Of a stretch of 40,139 nt of DNA, positions 8,601 through 16,141 are shown piece after piece. The DNA lies in IMG/VR virus record IMGVR_UViG_3300022700_000098, positions 1 through 40,139 of that record. One strand, 5' to 3'. The stretch's first letter is position 1. Each line of letters begins with the position of its first letter. A model generated the notes under the pieces. That model worked only from the letters and a program-made list of their open reading frames with translations, was not told the origin of the DNA and made no database searches. Source of the stretch: a virus. A program made the translations under genes and the position numbers.

Positions 8601-9531
8601 CCGGGCAAAGAATACAGGGGTCACAAAAGAAGACCTTCAAAGCGAAACCGACATTGATGTTACAGACAACGTTGCACTTCCGGATTCAAATTACTTAACG
8701 GAAGAGACGTTTTCAAGCGTTGTTGAAGAAATTAAAGCTACAGGGTTTTACCCAACATATACGAAAGGGGAGAGTGGGCGAGTCTTAAAGAAGTCTCAAC
8801 GAGACTATAGATTTGCAGGAACTCTTCTTGATTCAACGAAGGGAAGAACAAGGCAAGATGAAAGCCTTTACACCGAAGAAGAGTTCTGGGAGATTCCACC
8901 GGAGGAAAATGTAACGCTTCGAATCCAAAACGGCGACGTACTTCGAGATGGAGAGGTTTTTGGGACATATAACACCGTGGATGCAAATACGGTAGAAATA
9001 TTTCCTAATAGCGATGTGCCAAGCTTCGAGACAAGCTATAACCTTTCTGACCTAATATCAAACGGGTTTGACGACGTTGTAACAGACATTCCCGGCTATA
9101 GAAATTGGAAGTCTCTAAAAAGGTTTCGTCGGGTTCCATTCAAGCAAACGATACAATTTATCAACCCAATTACGAACCCGTTTGAATACTCGCATTTAAA
9201 CTACTTTCAAGTCTTTGGATTCGGGTTTGCATATGGAGATCAACGTTCTATATACGGGTCTGCCGTTTACAGCACAGTCAACCAACAAAACCTTGTTCAA
9301 ACTCCGTTTGGAGAAATTCAACCCCCTGTAAGACCGTATAAACTCTATAGACACTACATATTCAATAGAGAGTTTCGTACGTCTACAAAACGAATGAAAT
9401 ACGAAGGCGTCAAGTGGAACGCAGAGGTTGACGGGCCAGCCGTTGAAGTTACAGAAACGACAAGCGATAGGCTTATTGTTTCACCAAGTGATAGAGAAGG
9501 AGGTGAAGGCCCGGTTCTTGACGTTGAATAG
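5611..9531 (+). CDS. Large baseplate wedge protein, gp7-like, with LamG-like domain
   Basis: At 1306 aa this is the largest gene in the window, lying downstream of gene 6 where T4 has gene 7 (1032 aa). A helical block at about residues 440-580 has a segment that reads SMIGHYFDIIYTYIKH, then a long acidic helix, then a conserved-looking run ending YIGKTKGTRRSVQALLSMYG. I associate such helical segments with large baseplate/tail proteins of T4-like marine phages. Residues about 590-770 are beta-rich, with a WYF segment and GEVDNVKVWRG near the end, the pattern of a LamG/concanavalin-type jelly roll that often binds glycans. The C-terminal 500 residues are mixed and aromatic-rich. The structural role is fairly safe; the exact gp7 equivalence is inference from position and size. 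Confidence 0.78.
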   Translation: MLQNIENISQVEQNPFDPFKGRIVSQRDLKKFGRGKETAFFGDTTSDFLEISVFNQQRQLVDWKSIDSFKIDEEGKLLLPTYSHLDDLDLLNETSYILKYEFLRKVFYPSLPQDFSNVRGPRRRQLLRKNLGSEVGMKLVVDEVSQTRQEIRVRPKLIGSEAYDIPFQETFVSFFNQPANGKELRFVLNFGNDTAFHAVNWTIDRQAFPEYPNSVVLKTYETIPPGIEQGDECWINEEVFPAYVDRVRFVQKREEEPNTVLRGPDFSVDVDGTDLRDTGVQTWESLLDSQEETSGETIEQIFENENSVDLNVNYSEFENFVKFSSAKERVLNFEYKLGLIEKINQDIDEILVSSGSVANPSNPIEQNKLQRLRDRKSTLIEGLDGFETFLFESEEIRDSSGNLLPTTDIAVQNFLEEYKREADLYDRNNDSSLQTNLPEYIKTDDRNENFELFISMIGHYFDIIYTYIKHVQYIKDRSEDIEEVESLSKDLTQFVTNSFGFEVYNGFSEQDLQKVLIGGENEAEDVQKQIWRRVLNNVPYIGKTKGTRRSVQALLSMYGVPKIGLTVREYGGGSSEADPGFFEYEDETSALEFMGSQNVEVEWDFPDDKIESIEARFRSEYKGSSDLRILRLESSGGDVLTVDLKKFLSPSVKEEFGYVEMNVNGNTLSVGAGADKVPIFDGNFNSLNVNYNPNENSISLRLGKVGELGPYEFDSPKTASESVTWYFEDSAFDPGFDLSSGETLFVGESFRGEVDNVKVWRGQLDESKFKEHVLAPYKYDYDNKESILGPERKDLDIGLNRFLYINLDFSENDLQNESPNQTNPYTGTISENGYMNVSEDFVNYNRLNYVTPLKIGSLSNSSTKIRIEESNLLGSLSPTEKRERGEFDLNRKDSNKIGVYFSPNEAVNRDINALVGYDDLNDLLADPENLRRERYKELESLNKKYWKKYPDDIDWNAYFRYIDQFNRAFFKQLQNIIPARSSLTYGSLLEPHFLERYRAKNTGVTKEDLQSETDIDVTDNVALPDSNYLTEETFSSVVEEIKATGFYPTYTKGESGRVLKKSQRDYRFAGTLLDSTKGRTRQDESLYTEEEFWEIPPEENVTLRIQNGDVLRDGEVFGTYNTVDANTVEIFPNSDVPSFETSYNLSDLISNGFDDVVTDIPGYRNWKSLKRFRRVPFKQTIQFINPITNPFEYSHLNYFQVFGFGFAYGDQRSIYGSAVYSTVNQQNLVQTPFGEIQPPVRPYKLYRHYIFNREFRTSTKRMKYEGVKWNAEVDGPAVEVTETTSDRLIVSPSDREGGEGPVLDVE

Positions 9532-9543
9532 TAGCCAACCTCC

Positions 9544-9560
9544 TATATATTAATTGAAGA
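9544..9560 (+). promoter_or_regulatory. Candidate late promoter element
   Basis: TATATATTAATTGAAGA lies 32 bases before the ATG at 9593. It matches the recurring TATATATAAAGTGAAGA-like element found upstream of several genes in this window. T4 late promoters have a TATAAATA -10 element, so a phage late promoter is the likely reading. Confidence 0.45.
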
Positions 9561-9592
9561 TAAAAACAAAGCATTTTAAAAACTAACGAAAT

Positions 9593-10228
9593 ATGGGATA
9601 CCTAAATTCAGAAGAAGTAACCGTAGAGGCTGTGCTTACATCTAGAGGAAGAGAAAAGCTAGCTAACGGGGAGAGTCTTGGAATTACCAAGTTTGCGCTT
9701 TCAGACGACGAAGTAGATTATAGCCTATGGGAAAGCTCACACCCCGCAGGAAGCGAGTTTTCTGGCAACGTGATTGCGAATATTCCAATGTTTGAAGCAT
9801 TCACAGAAGAAAGCCAGTCACTTCGCTATAAGCTTATTACACTTCCAAGAGGCACGGTGCGTGTTCCAATTGTGTCTGTTCCAAGTGAAAGCTCTACGCT
9901 TCAACCGGGACAGCAAGACGAAATTGTTCCGTTTACAAGAAACGGTTCAAACGATACCCTTGGGTACACGGCGGTTGTTCAAGACAACAGCGTTGTAACG
10001 ATTGGAGTAGCAGCAGGTGGTCAGGTGTCTACAAATACAGGCACAGTACCAAACTTCTTGTCCGATAACGACGATCTTCGAACCCAAACGGCTGTTGGCC
10101 GAAAGTTTCTGGTTACAGCCCAAACCGTAAGACCGGGAAGAACGCGCTCAACGACGATTACAATCATTGGAAATGAAACAGGCGGGTCCGCTACGGTTGA
10201 AGTTACGGTTGAAGGCCCCGACGAATAA
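9593..10228 (+). CDS. Conserved virion structural protein
   Basis: This 211-aa protein starts after an A-rich leader (ACTAACGAAAT) without Shine-Dalgarno. The first 60 residues have a segment VTVEAVLTSRGREKLANG, then ITKFALSDDEVDYSLW. I recognise this pattern as a conserved N-terminus in structural proteins of marine and Bacteroidota myophages. The C-terminal half (from about residue 105) is beta-rich and threonine-rich, resembling an immunoglobulin-like or carbohydrate-exposed domain ending in TITIIGNETGGSATVEVTV. No catalytic motif is seen. It probably belongs to the tail or baseplate periphery next to the receptor-binding genes. Confidence in a virion role is moderate; the exact position in the particle is unknown. 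Confidence 0.72.
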   Translation: MGYLNSEEVTVEAVLTSRGREKLANGESLGITKFALSDDEVDYSLWESSHPAGSEFSGNVIANIPMFEAFTEESQSLRYKLITLPRGTVRVPIVSVPSESSTLQPGQQDEIVPFTRNGSNDTLGYTAVVQDNSVVTIGVAAGGQVSTNTGTVPNFLSDNDDLRTQTAVGRKFLVTAQTVRPGRTRSTTITIIGNETGGSATVEVTVEGPDE

Positions 10229-10281
10229 TCAAATTTTCAAAGTTATAAAACACATCATATAATACGATACGTAAAATAAAT

Positions 10282-11844
10282 ATGCTATCTGAAGATCTTC
10301 GCGCCCAACTTCTGCAGCAAATTCAAAACGAGGAAGACCTAACCGAAGAAGAAATTGTTGCGCTTCTCAACTCCGATAACGGGGAGGACGACTTTGTTCG
10401 CCGCTCTACGCTTGACGTGGAGGAAAGCGTTACAAGTTTCTTTCAACGGTTTGACCGAAACGATATTGTTCGAAACAGGCGGCAAATCGTAACTCAGGGT
10501 CTTTGGTCGGAAGGAGTGGGTCGTCTCGACTACGATTCGATGTTTACCCTTCAAGGCCAAAGAGACTCTGAAAACGGAAAATACTTTTTTGAAGTTTATG
10601 ATAAAGACCCGAATATCGATTTAGAAGCGGCTCGAATTCAGTTTGCCGTGGCATATGGGAATGAAGACGGTGGGGGAAGTGAAGAAATCGACACCGGAAA
10701 CGTTGAAGCCTTAGAGTCTACCGCAGGCGTTTATGCACAACACAAAAACGTTCTGTTTGACGTAAATGAAACAAGAGATAGCTTCTTTGATTCCGAAGGC
10801 GGTACCTTGGATTCCGGGGGGAGCGGTGCCGTTGAATTTACAAAAAGCGAAGACCTCTACGTTATTAACATATCAAGAGCACAGTACAAACAAAAGGTTG
10901 ATCCGGGGAATTGGGAACTTCGACTTCTTTTTTCTGACGGTACGCCTTCCGGATTTGATGGACCTGACGGTAGAGATTACCCAGAATTTTCTTCAAACTC
11001 TCAATACTCTGTCCTTACGCTTGTTGACGAAACTGCAGATACAGACTTCAATAACCAACAGCTAAACGCCGGAAATATTGGAAACCGCTATGAAGTATAT
11101 CAAGGATCTTTGAACTTGGATAACCCACAAACTTCAAACCCCGACGTTATTCAACCGGAAGACTATGCAGAACTCTCTGAATACCTTCCAGCAAAACCAT
11201 ACGGAGAGTTTTACCCGGACCTTGGAATCATTGTGTTGGACCCTAATATACTTCAAAGACACGCGGCGGTGTTTGGGGGGCAAGGCCCGGACAGAAACTT
11301 TAACTCGTCTACAGGGCAATACGAAGGCTTCACAAACCTTGTAACCTTTAGCGACGACTCCACAAATTACAACATCATTACCGGGCCAAGCGATATTAGT
11401 GGAGCAACAAGTGGAGAGATTCAAGACATTGAATCAATCGTTGACAGCATTCGTCCGGTAACAGACAAAGACGACAACTACAAAAACCAAGAGAAGCTGT
11501 TTAACGCCGTGAAAAACGGTGGATACTTTGTTGGAAGATCTGCCGAAGAAATTGTGTCTACTAATTACTTTGTGCGGGTCCGAAACACAGACTTCAACTT
11601 TTCAAACAACCCAACATTTACAAACGAAGACGGGACGCTTGCGATTGAAGAGTTTGAAGGAGATCCGAAGACGTTCATCACGACTGTTGGGCTTTACGAC
11701 GATGATAACAACTTGGTTGCAACGGCGAAGCTTTCAAATCCGGTTCAAAAAGACTTTCAATCGGAGCAGCTAATCAAAATCAAGCTTGATTACGTTCTTG
11801 TGATGTTTATCGCAAAGTGGGTAATGTTTGCATTAATGCTATAA
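10282..11844 (+). CDS. Virion structural protein with foreign C-terminal extension caused by endonuclease insertion
   Basis: This 520-aa protein is a paralogue of the 300-aa protein at 13878. The two share the segment around ISRAQYKQKVDPG (KVSPKEYGRKIVPG in the other) and especially the C-terminus (TTVGLYDDDNNLVATAKLSNPVQK, against TTVGLYDDFLNLIAVGKLSQPVQK). The natural end should be about KIKLDY, corresponding to IVVRFDT in the paralogue. Here, after KIKLDY at 11793, reading continues for 17 more codons, encoding a hydrophobic run (VLVMFIAKWVMFALML) that looks like read-through of inserted DNA. The family is probably a tail/baseplate protein carrying receptor-binding proteins, since each copy precedes an MPxYxRENG gene. 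The N-terminal 40 residues are helical and acidic. Confidence 0.8.
   Translation: MLSEDLRAQLLQQIQNEEDLTEEEIVALLNSDNGEDDFVRRSTLDVEESVTSFFQRFDRNDIVRNRRQIVTQGLWSEGVGRLDYDSMFTLQGQRDSENGKYFFEVYDKDPNIDLEAARIQFAVAYGNEDGGGSEEIDTGNVEALESTAGVYAQHKNVLFDVNETRDSFFDSEGGTLDSGGSGAVEFTKSEDLYVINISRAQYKQKVDPGNWELRLLFSDGTPSGFDGPDGRDYPEFSSNSQYSVLTLVDETADTDFNNQQLNAGNIGNRYEVYQGSLNLDNPQTSNPDVIQPEDYAELSEYLPAKPYGEFYPDLGIIVLDPNILQRHAAVFGGQGPDRNFNSSTGQYEGFTNLVTFSDDSTNYNIITGPSDISGATSGEIQDIESIVDSIRPVTDKDDNYKNQEKLFNAVKNGGYFVGRSAEEIVSTNYFVRVRNTDFNFSNNPTFTNEDGTLAIEEFEGDPKTFITTVGLYDDDNNLVATAKLSNPVQKDFQSEQLIKIKLDYVLVMFIAKWVMFALML
11776..11793 (+). repeat. 5' copy of 18-bp repeat bracketing endonuclease cassette
   Basis: AAAATCAAGCTTGATTAC is matched at 16 of 18 positions by the segment at 12648-12665. 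Both copies read I-K-L-D-Y in the frame used, and the two differences are synonymous (AAG/AAA, CTT/CTC). The segment marks the 5' edge of inserted DNA; joining the two copies would restore the 3' end of the structural gene including its TAA. Confidence 0.85.
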
Positions 11845-11846
11845 AT

Positions 11847-12668
11847 ATGAAAAATTTAATGAGTATTGAGTGTCAGATATGCAACCAAATCTTTTCAGGA
11901 ATGAAAGGGTTTGCTGCTCATATAAGGTCTCATGAAATCAATTATTACGATTATGTAAAAAAATACGTTAACCATGTTCCTAATTATGAAAGGTGTGAAA
12001 TTTGTGACAAAGTAACAAAAGTGCGCGGAAATTCTTTTGTCACATGTTCAAATCAGTGTAAAAATGAGTGGAAATCTCAAAATTGGCGAGGTAAAAACCA
12101 TCCCATGTATGGAAGATCACACACAAAAGAAACTAAGCGTAAAATTTCTGAAAAGGCCAAAGATCGCCTGAAAGATCCCCAAAACCATCACATGTATGGG
12201 AAATCACACTCAGATGAGACAAAACGAAAAATAAGCAATTCACACAAAAAGCTTTATGAAAATGGCTACGTGAATCCAATGAAAGGAAATACCCATTCTA
12301 AGAATACTATAAAAAAGATTTTTTCTAGTTGGGAAGATTCTTCAGCAGAAAAATGTGTTATGAATGTTTTAAATAGTCACGAAATAAACTACACACACCA
12401 GTTTTTCCTTCAGACTGACGATGGAGATACTAAGTCCTACGATTTTTATATTCCTAAATACAACACCTTATTAGAAGTAGATGGAGACTATTGGCACGGT
12501 GGCCCTAAATATAACAAACATTTCAAAGGTGTAAAAAAAGTTAAAGAAAACGATAGATTAAAAGATAACCTTGCAAAAGAAAGTGGTTATAACATCGTGC
12601 GAGTTTGGGAAAGTGAAATTGAAAAGAAAAAAGATATAGTTGTAGAAAAAATCAAACTCGATTACTAA
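11847..12668 (+). CDS. Homing endonuclease, Vsr-like/EDxHD type with NUMOD3 motifs
   Basis: This 273-aa protein starts at ATG 11847, just after the 520-aa gene stops; an in-frame GTG at 11817 would overlap that gene and is less likely. It begins with a C2H2 zinc finger (C9, C12, H25, H29), then a second CxxC...CxxxC zinc-ribbon-like segment. Three NUMOD3-like repeats follow (NHPMYGRSHTKETKRKISEK and similar). The C-terminal nuclease domain resembles very-short-patch-repair/EDxHD homing enzymes such as I-Bth0305I. It has YDFYIPKYNTLLEVDGDYWHG with D199, E210, D212 and H217, then a K-E-N-D-x3-K segment and VRVWESEI. Composition is AT-rich compared with its neighbours. Its last residues, KIKLDY, duplicate the natural end of the host gene, so the enzyme uses the host gene's stop codon. 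Confidence 0.87.
   Translation: MKNLMSIECQICNQIFSGMKGFAAHIRSHEINYYDYVKKYVNHVPNYERCEICDKVTKVRGNSFVTCSNQCKNEWKSQNWRGKNHPMYGRSHTKETKRKISEKAKDRLKDPQNHHMYGKSHSDETKRKISNSHKKLYENGYVNPMKGNTHSKNTIKKIFSSWEDSSAEKCVMNVLNSHEINYTHQFFLQTDDGDTKSYDFYIPKYNTLLEVDGDYWHGGPKYNKHFKGVKKVKENDRLKDNLAKESGYNIVRVWESEIEKKKDIVVEKIKLDY
12648..12665 (+). repeat. 3' copy of 18-bp repeat bracketing endonuclease cassette
   Basis: AAAATCAAACTCGATTAC, followed directly by TAA, is the partner of 11776-11793. It forms the last codons of the endonuclease gene and probably represents the original 3' end of the 520-aa structural gene, or that of a related donor phage. Confidence 0.85.
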
Positions 12669-12708
12669 ACAGGTTACGTCCGATATCTAAATCTAAAACT
12701 CAACTAAC

Positions 12709-13515
12709 ATGCCAAAATACGTAAGAGAAAACGGAGGAATCCGAGTTATACCAGACGATCAAACCACCGAAAACGGTGAAATTGATCTTTCCCCGCGTCG
12801 AAAAATCGTTGATGAAGGAAATGTCGTTATTGAAGGGCGTGATGATGGTTCAACCGTTATCCGTGAGAAGCGTGTTTCAGATCATCAATTTCTTTCAAAC
12901 CCCCGGTCAGTAGAGTCAGAAATTGCCTCTTTTTTTACCGAAAGATGTTTTTATGACTCTAACGAAGATTTATATGGATTTCATGGTAATGACCTTTCCA
13001 GCATAGACTTCGTAGATCCTTCAAATAATTTTTCAAGTTATAGCGTTTCTTTGTCCGGTCAAACTAGATCAGTGTTACCACTTCCGAGCTTAAATAAAAT
13101 TTTGGTAGCAACTTCGAATGAAGAAGTAGAAATTTTAACTATAAACGCTTCTACTGGAAAATATGAAAGTAGTTCGTTTATAGATATTTCGGGAAATATT
13201 CCAATCGTTTTAATACCATTTTTACCTTTTAATAAAGTAATAATAGGATGCGAGAACTCAACAGTATTTATAGATCCTGTAGATGAAAGTGTTAATTCAA
13301 CTACAAGTTCTGGTGGGATTGATTCTTTTTCTCCGACGTTTACCGATGTATCCGGATATACTCGTTCAGATAGAATAGTGTTTATTCATGTTTTTTCAAA
13401 TGGAAATGTTTATGATGTTTCCAATGAATCTGTTAGCTCTTTAGGTGATTCTATTGGAAACCAAATTGGATCGGTGTATTTAGAAAGTGTAGATAAATCT
13501 TTTACCAAGACGTAG
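12709..13515 (+). CDS. Receptor-binding-type protein, MPxYxRENG module, N-terminal part of a frameshifted gene
   Basis: This 268-aa reading frame has an N-terminal 62 residues (MPKYVRENGGIRVIP, through LSPRRKI, to VIREKRVSDHQFL) nearly identical to the short gene at 15959. The first 16 residues are shared with the gene at 14866. The remainder is beta-strand-rich with repeated patterns such as SLNKILVATSNEEVEILTI and NKVIIGCENSTVFIDP, as in beta-propeller proteins. The frame ends at TAG 13513-13515, but the next frame is open from 13497 and continues the same kind of sequence to 13844. One extra T in the TTTT run at 13500-13503 would fuse them. The gene is therefore probably one protein of about 378 aa broken by a single-base change. 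The role is inferred as a tail-tip or fibre protein contacting the host. Confidence 0.75.
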   Translation: MPKYVRENGGIRVIPDDQTTENGEIDLSPRRKIVDEGNVVIEGRDDGSTVIREKRVSDHQFLSNPRSVESEIASFFTERCFYDSNEDLYGFHGNDLSSIDFVDPSNNFSSYSVSLSGQTRSVLPLPSLNKILVATSNEEVEILTINASTGKYESSSFIDISGNIPIVLIPFLPFNKVIIGCENSTVFIDPVDESVNSTTSSGGIDSFSPTFTDVSGYTRSDRIVFIHVFSNGNVYDVSNESVSSLGDSIGNQIGSVYLESVDKSFTKT

Positions 13516-13535
13516 ATACATCTGAATTTGTTGTT

Positions 13536-13844
13536 TTGTCCGGGGACACACTTTCTGAAGTGGCAAGAAGCGATAAGGCTTATACAGATAATAGGTTTGC
13601 TGGTCCTGTTTCGATTGAGAGTAGGTTTGTTTTCATCCCTTCCAGTGAAAATGAAGGTGATGTATTTTTAATAGACGGAAAAACCGCAGAAGAGCTTGAA
13701 GTTGTAACATTTGAACAATTCTCTGACATGGAATCTTTGAATGCCGAAAAAGCTTCTTTCGATTCTAAAAGAAACCAAATTTTCTTTTCACCTGAAAGTG
13801 CAAGTGATATAGGTATCGTAGACTATAACCCGTTCTACCAATAA
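13536..13844 (+). pseudogene. C-terminal part of the frameshifted receptor-binding-type gene
   Basis: The frame is open from 13497 (first codons F-Y-Q-D-V-D-T-S-E-F-V-V-L) and contains a TTG at 13536, but I see no start-like leader. It encodes beta-strand-type sequence (SRFVFIPSSENEGDVFLIDG, FDSKRNQIFFSPESASDIGIVDY) that continues the propeller-like pattern of the upstream frame. It most likely belongs to the gene starting at 12709 and is separated by a one-base deletion in a T-run, whether real or a sequence error. If real, it is a broken receptor-binding gene; if an error, the full protein ends at 13844. Confidence 0.65.
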
Positions 13845-13877
13845 AAAATAAATGTATTGCAAGCATAACGTTTACAA

Positions 13878-14780
13878 ATGGCCTTTAAAAACCTAAGACC
13901 GGACGACTATTCTGTAACACCGTATACAGTTAGCAAAACCATATCTATAGACTATGATCGGTCCAGTCCAGAATCAACACCGGAGATCGATTTTGTTGAA
14001 GGCGTTCGGGCGCAAAGACCAACGCTTGAATCCTATTATGAAAACCCCTCAAACGTAAATCCAAACGGAACGTTCAAAAAGCACGTTTTTGATCTGGTCA
14101 ACCATTTTTATTACAAACAAGACGACCCGTACGACAAACACGGGATTGAAAACTATTCGGAGGTTAACCTTTCAACGTTCGGTGAAGATCAAAACCGAAT
14201 TTGGGCCGTGAAAGTGTCTCCAAAAGAGTACGGGAGAAAAATTGTCCCCGGATCTGTCAAGTTCACTTTTGAAGGTGGGTCGGGGTCAACGAGCCTTCTT
14301 GAAGGAGAGTTTGTTGTTGTAGACGATGGAAATGGAAACCTGTTTGCGGAAAACGGGGTTCAGGTTGGAAACGTGTTCTACGCAAATGGTCTTATCGTAT
14401 TTACAAAGAGAGTAGCAAACGCAAACGAGTCAAGCGTCTATACATTCTTTCCACATTACGCCGACTTTTCAGAAGAGAGTTTTAGCTTTCGAAGTTTTCG
14501 TGAATTTACAATGGAGTTTGACAACACCGTTGACCTTTACGAGCACGAAATTCGGTGTGTAATTGAGCAACATGAATTCAATGGAGTAAGCAACCCGTCA
14601 GTTCGAGACGGAAACGGCGGGTTCATTGACTATTTTGAAAGCGAAGATTTTCAGCCGTTTATCACGACGGTGGGGCTTTATGACGACTTTTTGAACCTTA
14701 TTGCAGTGGGCAAGCTCTCACAACCTGTTCAAAAACCTAAGAACAGCCCGTTCACAATTGTTGTTCGGTTTGATACGTAA
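13878..14780 (+). CDS. Virion structural protein, paralogue of the 520-aa gene
   Basis: This 300-aa protein starts at ATG 13878 after an A-rich leader (CGTTTACAA). Residues about 110-200 read VSPKEYGRKIVPGSVKFTFEG, then VVVDDGNGNLFAENGVQVGNVFYANGLIVFTK. I recognise this as a family of structural proteins in T4-like phages, in which a short-peptide loop (DDGxGNLY/F), a VGNxFY strand and a GLIVxT strand recur. The C-terminal 40 residues align closely with the 520-aa protein at 10282 before its foreign extension, and so show what the natural end of that gene should look like. It is followed by an MPxYxRENG receptor-binding-type gene, repeating the structural-plus-binding gene pair. Confidence 0.78.
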   Translation: MAFKNLRPDDYSVTPYTVSKTISIDYDRSSPESTPEIDFVEGVRAQRPTLESYYENPSNVNPNGTFKKHVFDLVNHFYYKQDDPYDKHGIENYSEVNLSTFGEDQNRIWAVKVSPKEYGRKIVPGSVKFTFEGGSGSTSLLEGEFVVVDDGNGNLFAENGVQVGNVFYANGLIVFTKRVANANESSVYTFFPHYADFSEESFSFRSFREFTMEFDNTVDLYEHEIRCVIEQHEFNGVSNPSVRDGNGGFIDYFESEDFQPFITTVGLYDDFLNLIAVGKLSQPVQKPKNSPFTIVVRFDT

Positions 14781-14822
14781 AAGCGTTATTTTATGGTAAT
14801 TATCTTTTATACTCATAGACCA

Positions 14823-14842
14823 TATATATTTATAAAGTAATC
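14823..14842 (+). promoter_or_regulatory. Candidate late promoter element
   Basis: TATATATTTATAAAGTAATC lies 23 bases before the ATG at 14866, in an 85-base gap rich in A and T. It is one of the best matches to the recurring TATATATAAAGTGAAGA-like element. Confidence 0.5.
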
Positions 14843-14865
14843 ACAAACATATACTTAAAGACATC

Positions 14866-15933
14866 ATGCCACAATACATAAGAGAAAATGGGGGAATCCG
14901 AGTTATACCGGATGAAAACCGTGGATTAGACATTCAAGATGCATTAGATCCATCTAAAAAACGGGTTATATACCAAGCAGAAGGTAAGTTAGGTGGGTTC
15001 ACCTATTTTGAGACTCAAGGCGAATTTGCGTTTGGAGTTAATGAAAATAGAGACGCTATAAAAGTTGTAGACATATCAAATCCACTTCAACCTGAACTTG
15101 TTAGTACATTTACAAATGAAGGGTTTGAAAACATTTACGGGTTTGATATTTCCGGAAATTATGCATACGTTATAGACCGAGATACAAACCAATTTAGTGT
15201 GGTTGACCTCTCAAACCCTAAAGGTCTTTCCGTGGCTGGAACATATAACGAAAACACATCCATTGACAGCGATTTGACAAATGAGGAAATAAAAGACCTT
15301 GCACATATTAAAGATACGGTCTATGTCATTGCGGGAAACTTTTTGTTCGAAATTGATGTTTCTAATCCTGTATCACCCAACAAAAGTAATTCAACTTCTT
15401 TTGGTGTAGACACAGGTTTTGAGATAGTAACCGATAAATCCTCATTTTCAGATGGAAGATATGTTACAACATTTATTACTGGTTTTGGAGTTACTCCTAT
15501 ATTTAAAGACCGTCAAGATTTAAATACCGATCTTAATTCCGTGAACATAGAATTTGAATCCTTTCCAGCTAATGATGCAGAATTACATGGGAACTATGCC
15601 TACGTAGTCGGATATAGTGATGATGATAATTCACCAATTTTTTATGTGATAGATGGAACAGAAATTATTTCTAACGGAAATGCTGAAGGTCTGAAACAAA
15701 CGAAAATATTAGAACCTGAAGCTATTCCTAAAACCCTTTCTCTTCATGGAGATTTCGCATACGCTGTTTCAGATAATTATATCACAACAGTCAACATCGA
15801 AGACGGTTATGGCCCGAAGATTGTAAGCGAAACAAAAATGTTAAATGTAACCGGAGTCACCGATAGCGACATGGTTGGTGACATTCTTTTCGTTTCAGAT
15901 GAAGGTGAAAACGGACTAAGTGTTATAATTTAA
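14866..15933 (+). CDS. LVIVD-repeat beta-propeller, receptor-binding-type protein with MPxYxRENG module
   Basis: This 355-aa protein opens with MPQYIRENGGIRVIPD, shared with the genes at 12709 and 15959. From residue 38 onward it carries repeated LVIVD-type units of about 40-45 residues: FAFGVNENRDAIKVVDISNP, YAYVIDRDTNQFSVVDLSNP, VYVIAGNFLFEIDVSNP, YAYVVGYSDDDNSPIFYVIDG and FAYAVSDNYITTVNIEDG. Such repeats fold as beta-propellers and are common in surface-binding proteins. There is no signal peptide, consistent with a virion rather than a secreted protein. The part from about 15380 to 15770 is more AT-rich than the 5' end, which suggests that the variable domain was exchanged behind a constant N-terminal module. 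I infer a tail-tip/fibre adhesin; the ligand is unknown. Confidence 0.8.
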   Translation: MPQYIRENGGIRVIPDENRGLDIQDALDPSKKRVIYQAEGKLGGFTYFETQGEFAFGVNENRDAIKVVDISNPLQPELVSTFTNEGFENIYGFDISGNYAYVIDRDTNQFSVVDLSNPKGLSVAGTYNENTSIDSDLTNEEIKDLAHIKDTVYVIAGNFLFEIDVSNPVSPNKSNSTSFGVDTGFEIVTDKSSFSDGRYVTTFITGFGVTPIFKDRQDLNTDLNSVNIEFESFPANDAELHGNYAYVVGYSDDDNSPIFYVIDGTEIISNGNAEGLKQTKILEPEAIPKTLSLHGDFAYAVSDNYITTVNIEDGYGPKIVSETKMLNVTGVTDSDMVGDILFVSDEGENGLSVII

Positions 15934-15958
15934 ATAATTTGAACTTTCATATATTAAC

Positions 15959-16141
15959 ATGCCACAATATGTAAGAGAAAACGGAGCATTGAAAGTTATA
16001 CCAGACAGCGAAGCTACTGAAGACGGTGAAATTAGTCTTTCACCGAGAAGAAAAATTCTTGATGAGGGGAATGTCGTTATCGAAGGACGCGACGATGGTT
16101 CAACCGTTATCCGTGAGAAACGTGTTTCGGACCATACATTT
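15959..16141 (+). repeat. Repeated N-terminal receptor-binding module (copy of 12709-12891)
   Basis: The DNA here closely matches 12709-12891, with differences mostly at third codon positions. The two copies are in direct orientation about 3.2 kb apart and flank the 300-aa gene and the propeller gene, so homologous recombination between them could delete or swap that interval. Confidence 0.7.

Noticed and set aside
9498-9507. A perfect AGGAGGTGA-type Shine-Dalgarno sequence
   Set aside because: It lies inside the 3' end of the 1306-aa gene with no suitable start codon 5-10 bases downstream; the next gene starts at 9593. It also pairs with ACCTCCT at 9538-9544, but with a 33-base loop and no T-run, so I do not call it a terminator.
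11817-11846. GTG start of the second endonuclease at 11817
   Set aside because: It would overlap the 520-aa gene and add ten residues unlike a zinc-finger start; ATG 11847 after AAAT fits the leader style.
11794-12647. Group I or II intron carrying the endonuclease
   Set aside because: Almost the whole insert is the endonuclease frame. Only about 53 bases lie upstream and none downstream, too little for an intron core.
13497-13515. Programmed -1 frameshift joining the two propeller frames
   Set aside because: The site has only TTTT and no X XXY YYZ slippery heptamer or clear downstream hairpin, so mutation or sequence error is more likely.
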